A stretch of DNA of 29,885 nt from DAOTVD01 sp034437075 (GTDB lineage Bacteria; Chloroflexota; Anaerolineae; Aggregatilineales; J027): assembly GCA_034437075.1 (NCBI GenBank), contig DAOTVD010000394.1, positions 1 to 29,885 of the forward strand, in the 5' to 3' direction. Of this stretch, positions 1-7,873 are shown piece after piece (position 1 is the stretch's first letter; each line of letters opens with the position of its first letter). The position numbers were made by a program, and so were the translations under genes. The notes beneath the pieces are model-generated. The model saw only the letters and a program-made list of their open reading frames with translations. It had not been told where the DNA came from and ran no database searches.

Positions 1-10
1 GCGCCGCTTA

Positions 11-185
11 GGCTTTTCCAGAAAAATAATTACCCCTCCCCAGCCCCTCCCCGAATTCAGGGAGGGGCTAGTATGCGCACGAGTAAGTTCTCCCCCTGAA
101 TTCGGGGGGAGCTAGAGGGGGGTAAAATCAAGCCGGTATCCTTTTCGACAAAAGCAAGCGGCATAGTTAAATACTTGGAAAAGCC
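11..185 (+). mobile_element. MITE-like element, family A, copy 1
   Basis: A 175-bp unit that begins GGCTTTTCCA and ends TGGAAAAGCC, so its ends are inverted repeats. It is flanked by TTA on both sides (8-10 and 186-188), which reads as a 3-bp target duplication. Inside are two GC-rich hairpin arms built around GAATTC. Three other copies of exactly the same length occur at 7961-8135, 14394-14568 and 17993-18167. It carries no transposase and must be moved in trans. TTA/TAA targets with GGC...GCC ends suggest an IS5-type (IS1031-like, TNA target) transposase; that assignment is inference. Confidence 0.85.
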
Positions 186-195
186 TTATCTCAAC

Positions 196-224
196 TTGAC
201 GTGCTCCCCGCCAGGGCCTATAAT
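196..224 (+). promoter_or_regulatory. Sigma-70-type promoter of tRNA-Val
   Basis: TTGACG (196-201) and TATAAT (219-224) are separated by exactly 17 bases, close to the housekeeping consensus. The expected start point is about 231, some 9 bases before the mature tRNA. The -35 box lies only 8 bases beyond the right target duplication of the MITE, so the insertion just missed it. Confidence 0.8.
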
Positions 225-239
225 GCCTTTGCAAAAATC

Positions 240-313
240 GGGAACTTAGCTCAGTTGGCTAGAGCGTTCGGTTTACACCCGAAAGGTCGCGGGTTCGAGC
301 CCCTCAGTTCCCA
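240..313 (+). tRNA. tRNA-Val (anticodon TAC)
   Basis: The cloverleaf folds by eye. The acceptor GGGAACT pairs with AGTTCCC, the D-arm is GCTC/GAGC, and the anticodon stem TTCGG/CCGAA holds the loop TTTACAC, giving anticodon TAC for GUA/valine codons. The T-arm GCGGG-TTCGAGC-CCCTC contains one C-T mismatch at the second pair. The discriminator base is A. The 3' CCA is not encoded (ACA follows), so CCA must be added after transcription. Confidence 0.95.
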
Positions 314-325
314 CAACCGTATCAA

Positions 326-350
326 AAAAACCGCTCGCTGAGCGGTTTTT
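326..350 (+). terminator. Bidirectional Rho-independent terminator
   Basis: CCGCT-CGCTG-AGCGG is flanked by an A run on the left and a T run on the right, giving a 10-bp stem with a U-tract on either strand. It ends the tRNA transcript on the + strand and the leftward acetyltransferase transcript, whose stop codon is 6 bases away. Confidence 0.85.
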
Positions 351-355
351 GCGTT

Positions 356-985
356 TTAGCCTTGCGGCACCAGGGGCTTGACCAAGCGCGCCATCTGGAT
401 CGTTTCATCGCCCAGGCGCGCGACCTCCGAGCGGGCCGTTTCCTCGAACCCAAACGCCAAATACGAACGCCAGGCCGGTTCATTACCGATTTTCACATCC
501 AGGGCCAGGGCATCGTAGCCCGCCTCGCGGGCGCGCGCCTCGGCATATTCCAATAAGCGGCGGCTAAGCCCCCGCCCGCGATAATCTGGCGCGATGGCCA
601 CAATTTCGATGTAATATTGATCGTGCGGCACATCCGCGAAGAAGTCCAAGATGGGGCGGATTGCAAAATAGGTCATCATCAGCCGCCATGCGGCGGGCCA
701 ACCATAGCGCATAAACAGGCGGTTGGTGCGCCCCTGGCACGCGGCGCGCTCGGCTCCGCCCAGGGTATGCACAACCCCCGCCATGGCATCCTCTACCCAC
801 AAGATGCCTGTGTGCTGGTGCGAAAATTCGTTGCCAGTTTCCATGAACAAGCCGTGTAGCACGGCGTCGGCGCGCTTGCCGAACATTGCCGAATATAACC
901 CGTCGGCGGCGGACTCGGCACCTTGGGCAAAAAAAGCCGCCGAAGCGGCGTCCGGTTGGGCTGGGCGCATCTGTGCGTTCATCAC
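356..985 (-). CDS. GNAT-family N-acetyltransferase
   Basis: A 209-residue protein of the Gcn5-related acetyltransferase fold, expected to move an acetyl group from acetyl-CoA to an unknown amine. Motif A is clear at residues about 127-143, with the pyrophosphate-binding RGRG at 136-139. Motif B follows at about 168-180 (NEPAW...FGF). The first 100 residues are less typical and may shape the substrate pocket. The start given is a GTG with GAAGGG seven bases upstream; an ATG one codon later (982) is an equally possible start. The start lies 5 bases after the stop of the metal ATPase gene, so the two are probably co-transcribed and translationally coupled. The substrate cannot be read from the sequence. 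Confidence 0.88.
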   Translation of the reverse strand: MMNAQMRPAQPDAASAAFFAQGAESAADGLYSAMFGKRADAVLHGLFMETGNEFSHQHTGILWVEDAMAGVVHTLGGAERAACQGRTNRLFMRYGWPAAWRLMMTYFAIRPILDFFADVPHDQYYIEIVAIAPDYRGRGLSRRLLEYAEARAREAGYDALALDVKIGNEPAWRSYLAFGFEETARSEVARLGDETIQMARLVKPLVPQG

Positions 986-989
986 ATCA

Positions 990-3182
990 TCACCCTTCGT
1001 TAGGATTGTCCGCCAGATTGTTTCGTAACGGGCGCATCCCGTTGAGCGTCACCAGTAACGACATGCCCATGTCGGCCAGAATGGCCACCCAAAGCGTGGT
1101 CATCCCAAAGAAGGCCAACACCAAAAAGACGGCCTTCACCGCGAAGCTAAGCATAACGTTTTGCAAGATCAGCCGCCGCGCGAAACGGGCCAGGCGGATT
1201 GTAAATGGTAGGCGCGCCAGGTCGTCCGCCATCAAGGCGACATCGGCGGTTTCTAGGGCCTGCGGGCTGCCCGCGCCGCCCATCGCAATACCTACGGAGG
1301 CTGCCGCCAGGGCGGGCGTATCGTTCACGCCATCCCCGACCATGGCCACCGGGCCATAATCCGCCGCCAGGGCTTGCACGGCGCTGACCTTATCGCCCGG
1401 CAAAAGGCCCGCGCGGACGTCCGTCACGCCCACTTCGGCGCCAATGGCCCCCGCCACGCTGGGGTTATCCCCCGTGAGCATGACCGTATTCAGCCCCAGG
1501 GCATTGAGTTGGGCGATAGCCTGCTGACTGGTCGGGCGGGCGGTGTCGGCCAGGGCGATATAACCGCGCACGGTGTCCTCATCCGCCAGGAGCATGGTGG
1601 TTTGGCCGCGCGTTTCGATGGCCTGCACGGTCTGGCAAAAATCCGCGCTGTGGGGGTAGTGTTCGTCAAACAGGCGATGACTGCCCAGCGTAATCGTCCG
1701 CCCGCTGACCTGGCCGCGCACACCTTGCCCGGCCAACATCTCGACCGCTTCCGCCGGTTCGTAGACTGTATCGAGCGCGCGCGCCGTCGCCGCGCCCACC
1801 ACCGCCTCGGCTAGCGGATGTGCGGTGCGCCGTTCCACGGCGGAGGCCAACGCTAGAAGATCGTCGCAGCATTCACACGTCGCCCCGCCGGAGCAATCCA
1901 GCGCGCGGTAGTCGGTCACATGGGGGCGGCCTTGGGTCAGCGTGCCGGTTTTATCGAAAGCCAAGGCGCGCACGCCCGCCAGCGCCTCTAGATGGGCGCC
2001 GCCTTTGATGAGCACGCCCCCCCGCGCTGCGGCAGTAATTGCGCTGATGACCGTTACGGGCGTGCTGATGACCAGCGCACACGGGCAGGCGATCACGAGC
2101 ATGGCCAGCGCGCGATACAACCAGCCCGTTTCGGCGCCCGTGCTGAGGAAAGGCGCGCCAAACACCAGCGGCGGCACGGTCGCCACCAGCGCGGCCAGGC
2201 TCACCACCAGCGGCGTATACCAGGCCGCGAAGCGGTCGATGAGACGTTGGCTGGGCGCGCGCGTACTTTGTGCCTCTTGTACCATCTGAATGATGCGGTT
2301 GAGCGTGTTGTCTGCGGCGTGGCGCGTCACGTCGATGGTCAGGGTCGCCTCGCCATTGATCGTCCCGGCGAAGACAGCATCGCCGGGCGCTTTGGCCACG
2401 GGCACGCTTTCCCCAGTGATGGGCGCTTGGTTGACGCCGCCCGCGCCCGTGCGCACCTCGCCATCCATAGGGATATTTTCGCCCGGCTTGACCAGAATCA
2501 CATCGCCGGGGCGCAGTTCCTCCACGGGGATAACTTGTTCGGTGTTGCCATCTAGCCGGGTGGCGGTGGCGGGTTTCAGGGCCATCAGGCTGCTGATGCT
2601 CTGGCGAGCACGGTCGGCAGTGTAGCCTTCCAACGCTTCGCCGACGGCAAACAAAAAGATGACCGTGGCGCCTTCCAGATATTCGCCGATGAGGATAGCG
2701 CCCACCGCCGCGATGCTCATCAGCAGATTGATGTTAAAGTGATGGTTGATGCGCAGGCCATTCAGGCCACTTTTCAAGATGGGGTACAGCGTCAGGGCCA
2801 TCCCCAGGGTATAGAGCGCGCGCGCGGGGTCGCTGGGCAAGCCCGCCAGGGTCGCCAGCGCCGTGAGCAGCGTCAGCGCGCCGCCGACCAGCGCGAATTG
2901 TGTTTCGCGCCGCGCCACCAAGTAATCCCAAAAGCCGAGCGCGCCGCCGCGCCTAGGGGCCGGTGCCTGGGGCATCTCGTCCGGGCGTGCGATGGTCTTG
3001 CCCAAAGCCTGCACGCGCGCTTCGAGTTGCGCGTAAGGTATCTCGCCTTCGATATGCAATTGCCCAGATGCAAAATCGACGCGCGCCGCGCGCACGCCGT
3101 CCAGTTTCAAAACGCCAAGTTCCACTTCTTTGGCGCAGTTGGCACAGTCCATATTGCCGATGTGATAATGTTGGTTGGACAT
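990..3182 (-). CDS. zntA: Zn2+/Cd2+/Pb2+-exporting P-type ATPase (P1B-2)
   Basis: A 730-residue heavy-metal pump of the inner membrane that expels divalent soft metals using ATP. In order: an N-terminal metal-binding domain with MDCANC (Cys13, Cys16), actuator motif TGES at 256-259, the membrane CPC motif at 366-368, phosphorylated Asp410 in DKTGT, the HP motif at 455-456 and GDGVND at 616-621. Lys683 and Asp704 in the last membrane segments keep the 21-residue spacing of the Zn/Cd class (Lys693/Asp714 of E. coli ZntA), which argues against a copper pump. A Cys cluster (430, 436, 438, 439) lies between the phosphorylation site and the HP motif. AGAGG sits 5 bases before the ATG. A dyad in the leader (3221-3235) could be the metal-sensor site. 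Confidence 0.95.
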   Translation of the reverse strand: MSNQHYHIGNMDCANCAKEVELGVLKLDGVRAARVDFASGQLHIEGEIPYAQLEARVQALGKTIARPDEMPQAPAPRRGGALGFWDYLVARRETQFALVGGALTLLTALATLAGLPSDPARALYTLGMALTLYPILKSGLNGLRINHHFNINLLMSIAAVGAILIGEYLEGATVIFLFAVGEALEGYTADRARQSISSLMALKPATATRLDGNTEQVIPVEELRPGDVILVKPGENIPMDGEVRTGAGGVNQAPITGESVPVAKAPGDAVFAGTINGEATLTIDVTRHAADNTLNRIIQMVQEAQSTRAPSQRLIDRFAAWYTPLVVSLAALVATVPPLVFGAPFLSTGAETGWLYRALAMLVIACPCALVISTPVTVISAITAAARGGVLIKGGAHLEALAGVRALAFDKTGTLTQGRPHVTDYRALDCSGGATCECCDDLLALASAVERRTAHPLAEAVVGAATARALDTVYEPAEAVEMLAGQGVRGQVSGRTITLGSHRLFDEHYPHSADFCQTVQAIETRGQTTMLLADEDTVRGYIALADTARPTSQQAIAQLNALGLNTVMLTGDNPSVAGAIGAEVGVTDVRAGLLPGDKVSAVQALAADYGPVAMVGDGVNDTPALAAASVGIAMGGAGSPQALETADVALMADDLARLPFTIRLARFARRLILQNVMLSFAVKAVFLVLAFFGMTTLWVAILADMGMSLLVTLNGMRPLRNNLADNPNEG

Positions 3183-3220
3183 ACAGCCTCTTTTTTGCGT
3201 GTACTAGAGCCATGTTGAGA

Positions 3221-3235
3221 ATATGCAAACCATAT
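3221..3235 (-). promoter_or_regulatory. Possible metal-sensor operator in zntA leader
   Basis: ATATG-N5-CATAT is an AT-rich dyad 39 bases upstream of the ATPase start. It falls just downstream of a TATAAT box on the minus strand (3254-3249), where a repressor would block initiation. ArsR/SmtB repressors use similar AT-rich dyads in front of Zn/Cd pumps. No regulator gene is adjacent, the half-sites are only 5 bases, and no convincing -35 box was found, so this is tentative. Confidence 0.3.
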
Positions 3236-3254
3236 CCCCCTGTTCGTCATTATA

Positions 3255-3755
3255 CAACACGGCGCGTGGGCCATATACCACGGCTGACGCATCCCGCATC
3301 AGTATCTATTCACCTATCGTTGCAAAGTGGTCGATCCGCGCTAAATATCCCCGGCTGCCGTGACGCGCGTCCTCGCGACTAGATAGCTCAAGTAATTTCA
3401 ACCGAAAAGGATACACTACCTCCCGTGAACAGCTACTGTAAGACGGGTATCAAAGATGATATAATATACATGCAGACTACACTAGCATAGCAGTGGCCTT
3501 TTCGTTTTTTCTTTAGGTTTGATGATGTCCGTTGGATATTTACCACCGTCTTAAGTAAACTCCAGGCTCTCCTCGCTCATCAAACAAAATCTTTAAGACA
3601 TCTGATTGCCATCTACACATACACACGTAACCTTATCCCCATATATATAGGTAGTTCTCTTATTGTTGCTTTTACCCACAATTTACCATATGGATGAGTG
3701 ACACGTGAATGGACAGTATTGACAACGTTAAAACAGGCGATGGAGGCAAATAGAT
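3255..3755. other. Intergenic spacer without recognisable gene
   Basis: About 500 bases of lower-GC sequence between the divergent ATPase gene and the small-gene operon. I see no coding signature, tRNA or repeat copy. A TATAAT at 3460-3465 lacks a good -35 partner and is about 290 bases from the next start. The ribosome binding site of the next gene (GGAGG) is at its right edge. Confidence 0.5.
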
Positions 3756-3756
3756 C

Positions 3757-4494
3757 ATGGTCAGAAAGATAGAATTAACGCAAGAGCAATCTCGCTGGTT
3801 TGCAGAACAAATTATTGAATGGGCCGCTGCGAACATTGGCAGCCGCCTTGTGATTGAGGTTGAAGTTGATAACGCAATAGGCCGTTCTGTTACGATAGAG
3901 AACATCGAAACCTCAATAGAGGTGATTCAAAAGCGTTTGTCGGACAGTGCACTTGACCCCGCCTTGATTTCTATCTTAGGGGTTTTGGGCATCAAAGCTT
4001 TGGCTGAACAGATCAGCAAAGATGACAACACGTTTGACCTGGAAACGAGCCAGCAGGTATGTGATACATATGCAGCCGAGCACAGCATTGATATTGACGG
4101 TGCGAGTTTGGCTATACTAGTCCGATTAATGCACACCCTCGAACATCCCGGCTTGCCCGATCTTCTGGAACATAGCAACACGCTGACCACGGAGATCATC
4201 AAAGAAATTGGTGGCAAACTTTTAACTGGTGAGATAGACCTTCCTCACATATTTGAAGCACATATACCGGATGAAGATGAACTGCCTTCTGGAAAATATG
4301 TGCTGTCACAGTACGAAGCGCTTAAAAGGCTGAAGCGTTCAACCCCCTCTACTCGCCACTTCATTGGGGTCACGCTATGCAATATGGACGAAGCATCTAC
4401 GAGCCTTGTCGCAGCGGAGATGAAAAACATCTTAGCGGCCAGACACCCTTCTTCTCTGAGAGCACTTTACGACAATGATGCAAGGGGTGGCTGA
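3757..4494 (+). CDS. Hypothetical protein, 245 aa
   Basis: I do not recognise this family. The product is soluble-looking, acidic and mostly helical, with no signal peptide or membrane segment. It opens with a short basic stretch, has a strand-like segment (residues about 30-37, VIEVEV) and then long amphipathic helices. GGAGG about 11 bases upstream supports the ATG. It is the first of four same-strand genes with short gaps (33, 89 and 32 bases, taking the chosen starts), one of them CsbD-like, so a role in stress physiology is possible but not shown. Codon use is less GC-rich than in the flanking metabolic genes. Confidence 0.7.
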   Translation: MVRKIELTQEQSRWFAEQIIEWAAANIGSRLVIEVEVDNAIGRSVTIENIETSIEVIQKRLSDSALDPALISILGVLGIKALAEQISKDDNTFDLETSQQVCDTYAAEHSIDIDGASLAILVRLMHTLEHPGLPDLLEHSNTLTTEIIKEIGGKLLTGEIDLPHIFEAHIPDEDELPSGKYVLSQYEALKRLKRSTPSTRHFIGVTLCNMDEASTSLVAAEMKNILAARHPSSLRALYDNDARGG

Positions 4495-4527
4495 CGCCCC
4501 TCTCAACTATCGAAAAAGGAACTAGAC

Positions 4528-4737
4528 ATGAAAAACAAATGGGCACAAATTGCAAATCAGTGGGATCATTTCGCCGTTGAAGCGAAGAAACAGTGGGGAG
4601 AACTTACTGATGATGAACTCATGCGTGTGGCGGGAAATCGTAACGACCTCGCACGCTTCGTTCAATATCGCTATTTCACCACGAGAAAAGAAGCACATGA
4701 TCAGATTGCTGTTTGGATGAACGCCCTAGATATCTAA
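4528..4737 (+). CDS. CsbD-like small stress protein
   Basis: A 69-residue protein matching the CsbD (UPF0337) pattern: a W-x-Q-hydrophobic start, KKQWGELTDDEL in the middle, then the N-R-x-x-L...Q-x-R-Y-x-x-x-K-E-A helix and a C-terminal tryptophan. Family members are small, charged, general-stress or SigB-induced proteins of unknown biochemical activity. AAGGA lies 6 bases before the ATG. It is 33 bases downstream of the 245-aa gene and probably shares its message. Confidence 0.75.
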   Translation: MKNKWAQIANQWDHFAVEAKKQWGELTDDELMRVAGNRNDLARFVQYRYFTTRKEAHDQIAVWMNALDI

Positions 4738-4826
4738 CGCCGCTCGCTATGCACTAGCATGTTCTGCCGTAGCGTGGGCCACAAGTTATGGCATCTCTGA
4801 TCTATAGTTGAAAGAAAAGGTGCCAC

Positions 4827-5087
4827 ATGGAAGGCGCAGGCTTTGAAATCACCTGTGTTAACAAAAATCACACGGGGATTATTGTGAGAATAGGTGGTGT
4901 AGGTTGGAGCCTCAGTACCCAAGAAGCTATCCAGAAGCTGATGAGCCAACAGCTTCGATTTAATCTATTGCTTGGCAACCGTTATCTGGATGTTGGCGTG
5001 CGTGGGTCTGGCACGGATGCTTATCTGGTAATTGAGCCAGAAGGCTATGCGCTTCATGATATTGAACAAATCCCTAGTTGTGGATGA
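4827..5087 (+). CDS. DUF3892-like small protein
   Basis: An 86-residue protein with the general pattern of DUF3892: an opening I-T-C-V strand, a VGG/GVGWSLS strand pair, a helix starting QEAI, then a V-x-V strand and a closing D-I-E-Q-I-P-x-C. The family is small and widespread, and its function is unknown. AAAGG stands about 7 bases before the ATG. The assignment is by pattern only and the match in the middle of the protein is loose. Confidence 0.6.
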   Translation: MEGAGFEITCVNKNHTGIIVRIGGVGWSLSTQEAIQKLMSQQLRFNLLLGNRYLDVGVRGSGTDAYLVIEPEGYALHDIEQIPSCG

Positions 5088-5119
5088 GTTGTAAACAAGT
5101 AGACGAAAGAGAGTGTCCT

Positions 5120-5320
5120 ATGGACGGAATAGCTAGCACACTACAGTTGAACGAAGATCGTTATCTGGGCTATGCCTGGAAGGCTGGCAAAGTTCACAGT
5201 ATCTGTATGGCGGTCGATCAGTTGGTGGCCTATGAACTTGCAGAACGCAGCCTACGGCACAAGCCTACCCATGATCAAGTTTACGAAAATCTAGCTGAGC
5301 TGATCAAAAAACTACCTTAA
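5120..5320 (+). CDS. Hypothetical protein, 66 aa
   Basis: Small, mixed-charge protein with one predicted long helix (residues about 25-45) and no recognised family. The reading frame is open from 5078, overlapping the preceding gene, but no ribosome binding site precedes that ATG. The start at 5120 has a purine-rich AAAGAGAG upstream and is preferred. It is the last gene before a strong hairpin. The short conserved spacing with the upstream small genes is the main support for it being real. Confidence 0.5.
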   Translation: MDGIASTLQLNEDRYLGYAWKAGKVHSICMAVDQLVAYELAERSLRHKPTHDQVYENLAELIKKLP

Positions 5321-5327
5321 AAGCAAA

Positions 5328-5351
5328 CACCGCCCTCGCAAGAGGACGGTG
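5328..5351 (-). terminator. Rho-independent terminator of the cold-shock gene
   Basis: A 10-bp stem with one mismatch closes on a GCAA/TTGC tetraloop (CACCG..CCTC / GAGG..CGGTG). On the minus strand it is followed by TTTGCTTTT, a good U-tract for the leftward cold-shock transcript. The same hairpin could also slow the rightward small-gene operon, although its + strand tail is poor in T. Confidence 0.8.
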
Positions 5352-5379
5352 CTTGGCTGATTGTATTACCGCGAGAAGC

Positions 5380-5601
5380 CTACTGAGCTTTTTCGAGCAT
5401 TTTGATCTGGCTAGCTTGTAGGCCTTTTTTGCCCTGGGTCATCTCGAATTCAACGGTGTCACCTTCGTTGAGGGAACGGTAACCCGTATCTTGAATTTCT
5501 GAGTAATGTGCGAAAACGTCAGCACCATTGGCCTGAGAAATAAAGCCGTAGCCTTTATCAGCATTAAACCACTTCACAGTGCCTTGGATTCGTTCAGACA
5601 T
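5380..5601 (-). CDS. cspA: Cold-shock domain protein (CspA family)
   Basis: A 73-residue single cold-shock domain that binds single-stranded RNA or DNA as a chaperone. RNP1 KGYGFI lies at 16-21 and RNP2 VFAHYSEI at 29-36, and the length is typical. The frame is open 15 codons further up, but the ATG at 5601 has AAGGAG eight bases upstream and begins exactly where family members begin, so the extension is rejected. The leader contains an inverted repeat that covers this ribosome binding site, described separately. Confidence 0.95.
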   Translation of the reverse strand: MSERIQGTVKWFNADKGYGFISQANGADVFAHYSEIQDTGYRSLNEGDTVEFEMTQGKKGLQASQIKMLEKAQ

Positions 5602-5609
5602 ATTTGATA

Positions 5610-5672
5610 CTCCTTGAATAGGTTTTGATGGCGTTGTAACACACATATAGCCATCGAAGGTACTTCAAGGAG
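5610..5672 (-). promoter_or_regulatory. Cold-shock mRNA leader hairpin covering the RBS
   Basis: On the message, CTCCTTGAA (5672-5664) is perfectly complementary to TTCAAGGAG (5618-5610), which contains the Shine-Dalgarno AAGGAG. A second stem nests inside it: GATGGC/GCCATC (5655-5650 with 5632-5627). A possible -10 box TATACT (5731-5726) would give a leader of about 118 bases. Long structured leaders that control ribosome access are known for cspA-type genes; whether this one responds to temperature is inference. Confidence 0.55.
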
Positions 5673-5820
5673 CTAATATGAGGGTACTTCGTCCAAAGTT
5701 GCGGCGAAATGCCACAACACCTTATAGTATACGTTCTTTATGCTCCGAACTCTATTAGATATTTGTTAACATCGCCTGGCCGGCGGGAATGCGGGAAAAA
5801 TAGGGCGGGTGGCAATGGTT

Positions 5821-5857
5821 GGGTGAGGGGGAAGAATTGGCATAGCCTGAGCAGTTA
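5821..5857 (-). repeat. Family B element end fragment
   Basis: The reverse complement starts TAACTGCTCAGGCTATGCC and continues to ...CCCCCTCACCC. It matches the left 37 bases of the family B elements at 7709, 9221 and 20074 and then diverges. This is a truncated copy with no partner end nearby. Confidence 0.75.
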
Positions 5858-5886
5858 TTCCAAATGACCATAGAGGCGTTCGGAAC

Positions 5887-6045
5887 ATGCCAACCCGTAT
5901 AATCAAAGTAGTGATTGATGCTGACATACCTGCGACATGTCAGCAGGTTAAAGCAGAGTTTAGCTATGTGGGCAAGCATTTTGTCCTTCGCATAGAAAAC
6001 TCGAATGGCAATCAAGCGGGCGTACGACGTCTGCACTATGTCTGA
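5887..6045 (+). CDS. Possible 52-aa hypothetical protein
   Basis: An ATG-started frame with protein-like composition (opens MPTRIIKVVIDADIPATC), ending in a TGA 45 bases before the uronate isomerase start. AGAGG lies about 10 bases upstream. It starts 29 bases after the truncated family B end, so it may be the tail of a longer gene cut by that element. I do not recognise it; the opposite-strand frame covering the same stretch runs into the repeat and is less likely. Confidence 0.3.
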   Translation: MPTRIIKVVIDADIPATCQQVKAEFSYVGKHFVLRIENSNGNQAGVRRLHYV

Positions 6046-6089
6046 TGACGCGGTTACTAAAGATCACACTGAAATCAGAGGATTATATA

Positions 6090-7451
6090 ATGGAACTGAG
6101 CCAGCAACTTTATGAACAGGTGGCAAATTTACCGCTTATCTGCCCACATGGGCATGTGAATCCTGCCATGTTTGCGGATGATGACTATAACTTCGGTAGC
6201 CCGGTAGACCTGCTCATTATTCCCGATCATTACATCTTCAGGATGTTGTATTCACAAGGGATTGCACTAGAAAATCTGGGTATCCCGCGCTTCGATGGTA
6301 CACCCGTTGAAGATGACCATCGTAAAATCTGGCGCACCTTCGCCGACCATTTCTACTTGTTTCGTGGCACACCGACCGGCATTTGGCTACGTGACGAGCT
6401 AAGAGATGTCTTCGGCATCCACGAGAAGCTGAACGCTGGCAATGCGGATGCCATATACGATGAAATCGCGGCTAAACTGGCCACAACGGCGTTTCGCCCC
6501 CGCCAACTCTTCGAGCGATTCAATATTGAAGTCCTCGCCACTACAGATGCCGCAACTGACACCCTAGAGCATCACCAAGCCATTCGTGAATCCGGCTGGG
6601 ATGGGCGAATCATCCCCACCTTTCGCCCCGATGCGGTCGTGAATATCGATCGGCCTGATTGGCACAAGAGCATCGACCACCTCAGCGCTGTATCAGGCGT
6701 GACCGTAACAGACTACCCCTCCTACATTCGTGCCTTAGAAAACCGGCGCGCCTTTTTCAAATCGATGGGAGCAACTGCTACCGACCATGCCGCGTTGACC
6801 GCTTACGCGGTATGGCTTTCTGCTACCGAGGCGCAGTTATTATTTGACCGCGCCCTGAGTGGAAAAGCCTCCGAAGAAGATGCTATGCGCTTTACCGGAC
6901 ATATGCTAATTGAAATGGCTCGCATGAGTGTCGATGACGGGTTGGTTATGCAGTTTCACGTTGGCTCGTATCGTAATCATAACAGCGTGATCTTTGAGCA
7001 CTTTGGTTTAGACAAAGGTGCAGACATCCCTGTACAGACCGAATTCACCCGTGCCTTACAACCGCTATTGAATCGCTTTGGCAACCATCCGAAATTGCGA
7101 CTGATCTTGTTCACGCTCGATGAAAGTACCTACAGCCGCGAACTAGCGCCATTAGCGGGGCACTATCCCGCTTTACGATTAGGACCGCCTTGGTGGTTTT
7201 TTGACAGTATTAATGGGATGTATCGCTACCTCGACCAAGTGATCGAAACTGCCGGAATCTATAACACGGCTGGCTTCAATGATGATACCCGCGCCTTTCC
7301 ATCTATTCCTGCCCGCCACGCCATTTGGCGGCGTGTGTGTGCCGAGTGGCTTGCGGGGCTGGTTAAACGCAATATCATCGACGAAGAAGACGCCACCGAG
7401 ATGATCGTGGATATGGCATATACCTTAGCAAAACAAACGTATAATCTATAA
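6090..7451 (+). CDS. uxaC: Uronate (glucuronate) isomerase family protein
   Basis: A 453-residue member of the UxaC family (amidohydrolase-like barrel), which converts D-glucuronate to D-fructuronate and D-galacturonate to D-tagaturonate. The N-terminal metal site PHGH (His20, His22) replaces the more usual YHNH context. Further family marks are the FRPD segment after a strand (about 188), MQFHVGSYRNHN in the middle, and a C-terminal GFNDDTRAF-P-x-x-H motif. The frame is open from 6045, but AGAGGAT nine bases before 6090 and the family length favour the later ATG. It stands alone, away from the uronate locus at 20522, yet would serve related substrates. Confidence 0.88.
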   Translation: MELSQQLYEQVANLPLICPHGHVNPAMFADDDYNFGSPVDLLIIPDHYIFRMLYSQGIALENLGIPRFDGTPVEDDHRKIWRTFADHFYLFRGTPTGIWLRDELRDVFGIHEKLNAGNADAIYDEIAAKLATTAFRPRQLFERFNIEVLATTDAATDTLEHHQAIRESGWDGRIIPTFRPDAVVNIDRPDWHKSIDHLSAVSGVTVTDYPSYIRALENRRAFFKSMGATATDHAALTAYAVWLSATEAQLLFDRALSGKASEEDAMRFTGHMLIEMARMSVDDGLVMQFHVGSYRNHNSVIFEHFGLDKGADIPVQTEFTRALQPLLNRFGNHPKLRLILFTLDESTYSRELAPLAGHYPALRLGPPWWFFDSINGMYRYLDQVIETAGIYNTAGFNDDTRAFPSIPARHAIWRRVCAEWLAGLVKRNIIDEEDATEMIVDMAYTLAKQTYNL

Positions 7452-7639
7452 GCAATACCTTCGCCAATTAGGCAGCTTTTGAGTCGTCGCGGACCGTTCG
7501 TATGCCGCCCAAAGCGGCTAATCGCTGCCAAATACGCGAAATTAAATGCGGATCGGGCAGATGCGGAAGTAAAATTAATTACTGACGTTACGCACTCACT
7601 TATGGACAGTTCAAAACAAACACAAATGTTTTTTCTGCC
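7452..7639. other. Spacer downstream of uxaC
   Basis: About 190 bases with no coding frame that resembles a protein and no copy of either repeat family. Small inverted motifs such as GCCGC...GCGGC occur but form no convincing structure. Confidence 0.4.
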
Positions 7640-7667
7640 AAAACCGAGGGCTTAAGCCCTCGGTTTT
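7640..7667 (+). terminator. Perfect 28-bp palindrome, probable terminator
   Basis: AAAACCGAGGGCTT is followed immediately by its exact reverse complement, which ends in TTTT and then ATAC. As RNA it makes a 12-bp stem with a tiny loop and U-rich ends on both strands. It lies 190 bases after uxaC, so it can end that transcript, and it may also block leftward readthrough. Confidence 0.7.
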
Positions 7668-7707
7668 ATACGGATTTGTTTTGCGTTCTCCATTAGAATC
7701 CAAGGGG

Positions 7708-7873
7708 GTAACTGCTCAGGCTATGCCAATTCTTCCCCCTTAATCCCCCTCTCCCAAACGCCGCTTTGCGGCTGGTAGAGGGGGAAAACGACCCGAAACC
7801 GACACTTTTTGCCCCTCTCCCAGGGCTGAAAGCCCGTTTGGGAGAGGGGTTGGGGTGAGGGCTGAGTCGTTAC
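7708..7873 (+). mobile_element. MITE-like element, family B, copy in cluster
   Basis: Left end GTAACTGCTCAGGC and right end GCTGAGTCGTTAC are imperfect inverted repeats. Internal arms CCCCTCTCCCAAAC and GTTTGGGAGAGGGG make a long hairpin. The body matches the copy at 20074-20246 nearly base for base. No coding capacity. It is directly followed by the last 18 bases of a family A element, so it is part of a B/A composite. Confidence 0.75.

Noticed and set aside
3412..3424. Short match to the family A interior (GAAAAGGATAC)
   Set aside because: Only 11-12 bases match and no element ends are nearby, so chance is sufficient.
5755..6036. 93-codon minus-strand frame upstream of uxaC
   Set aside because: Its C-terminal third translates the truncated family B repeat and it has no ribosome site; the + strand 52-codon frame is a better, though weak, candidate.
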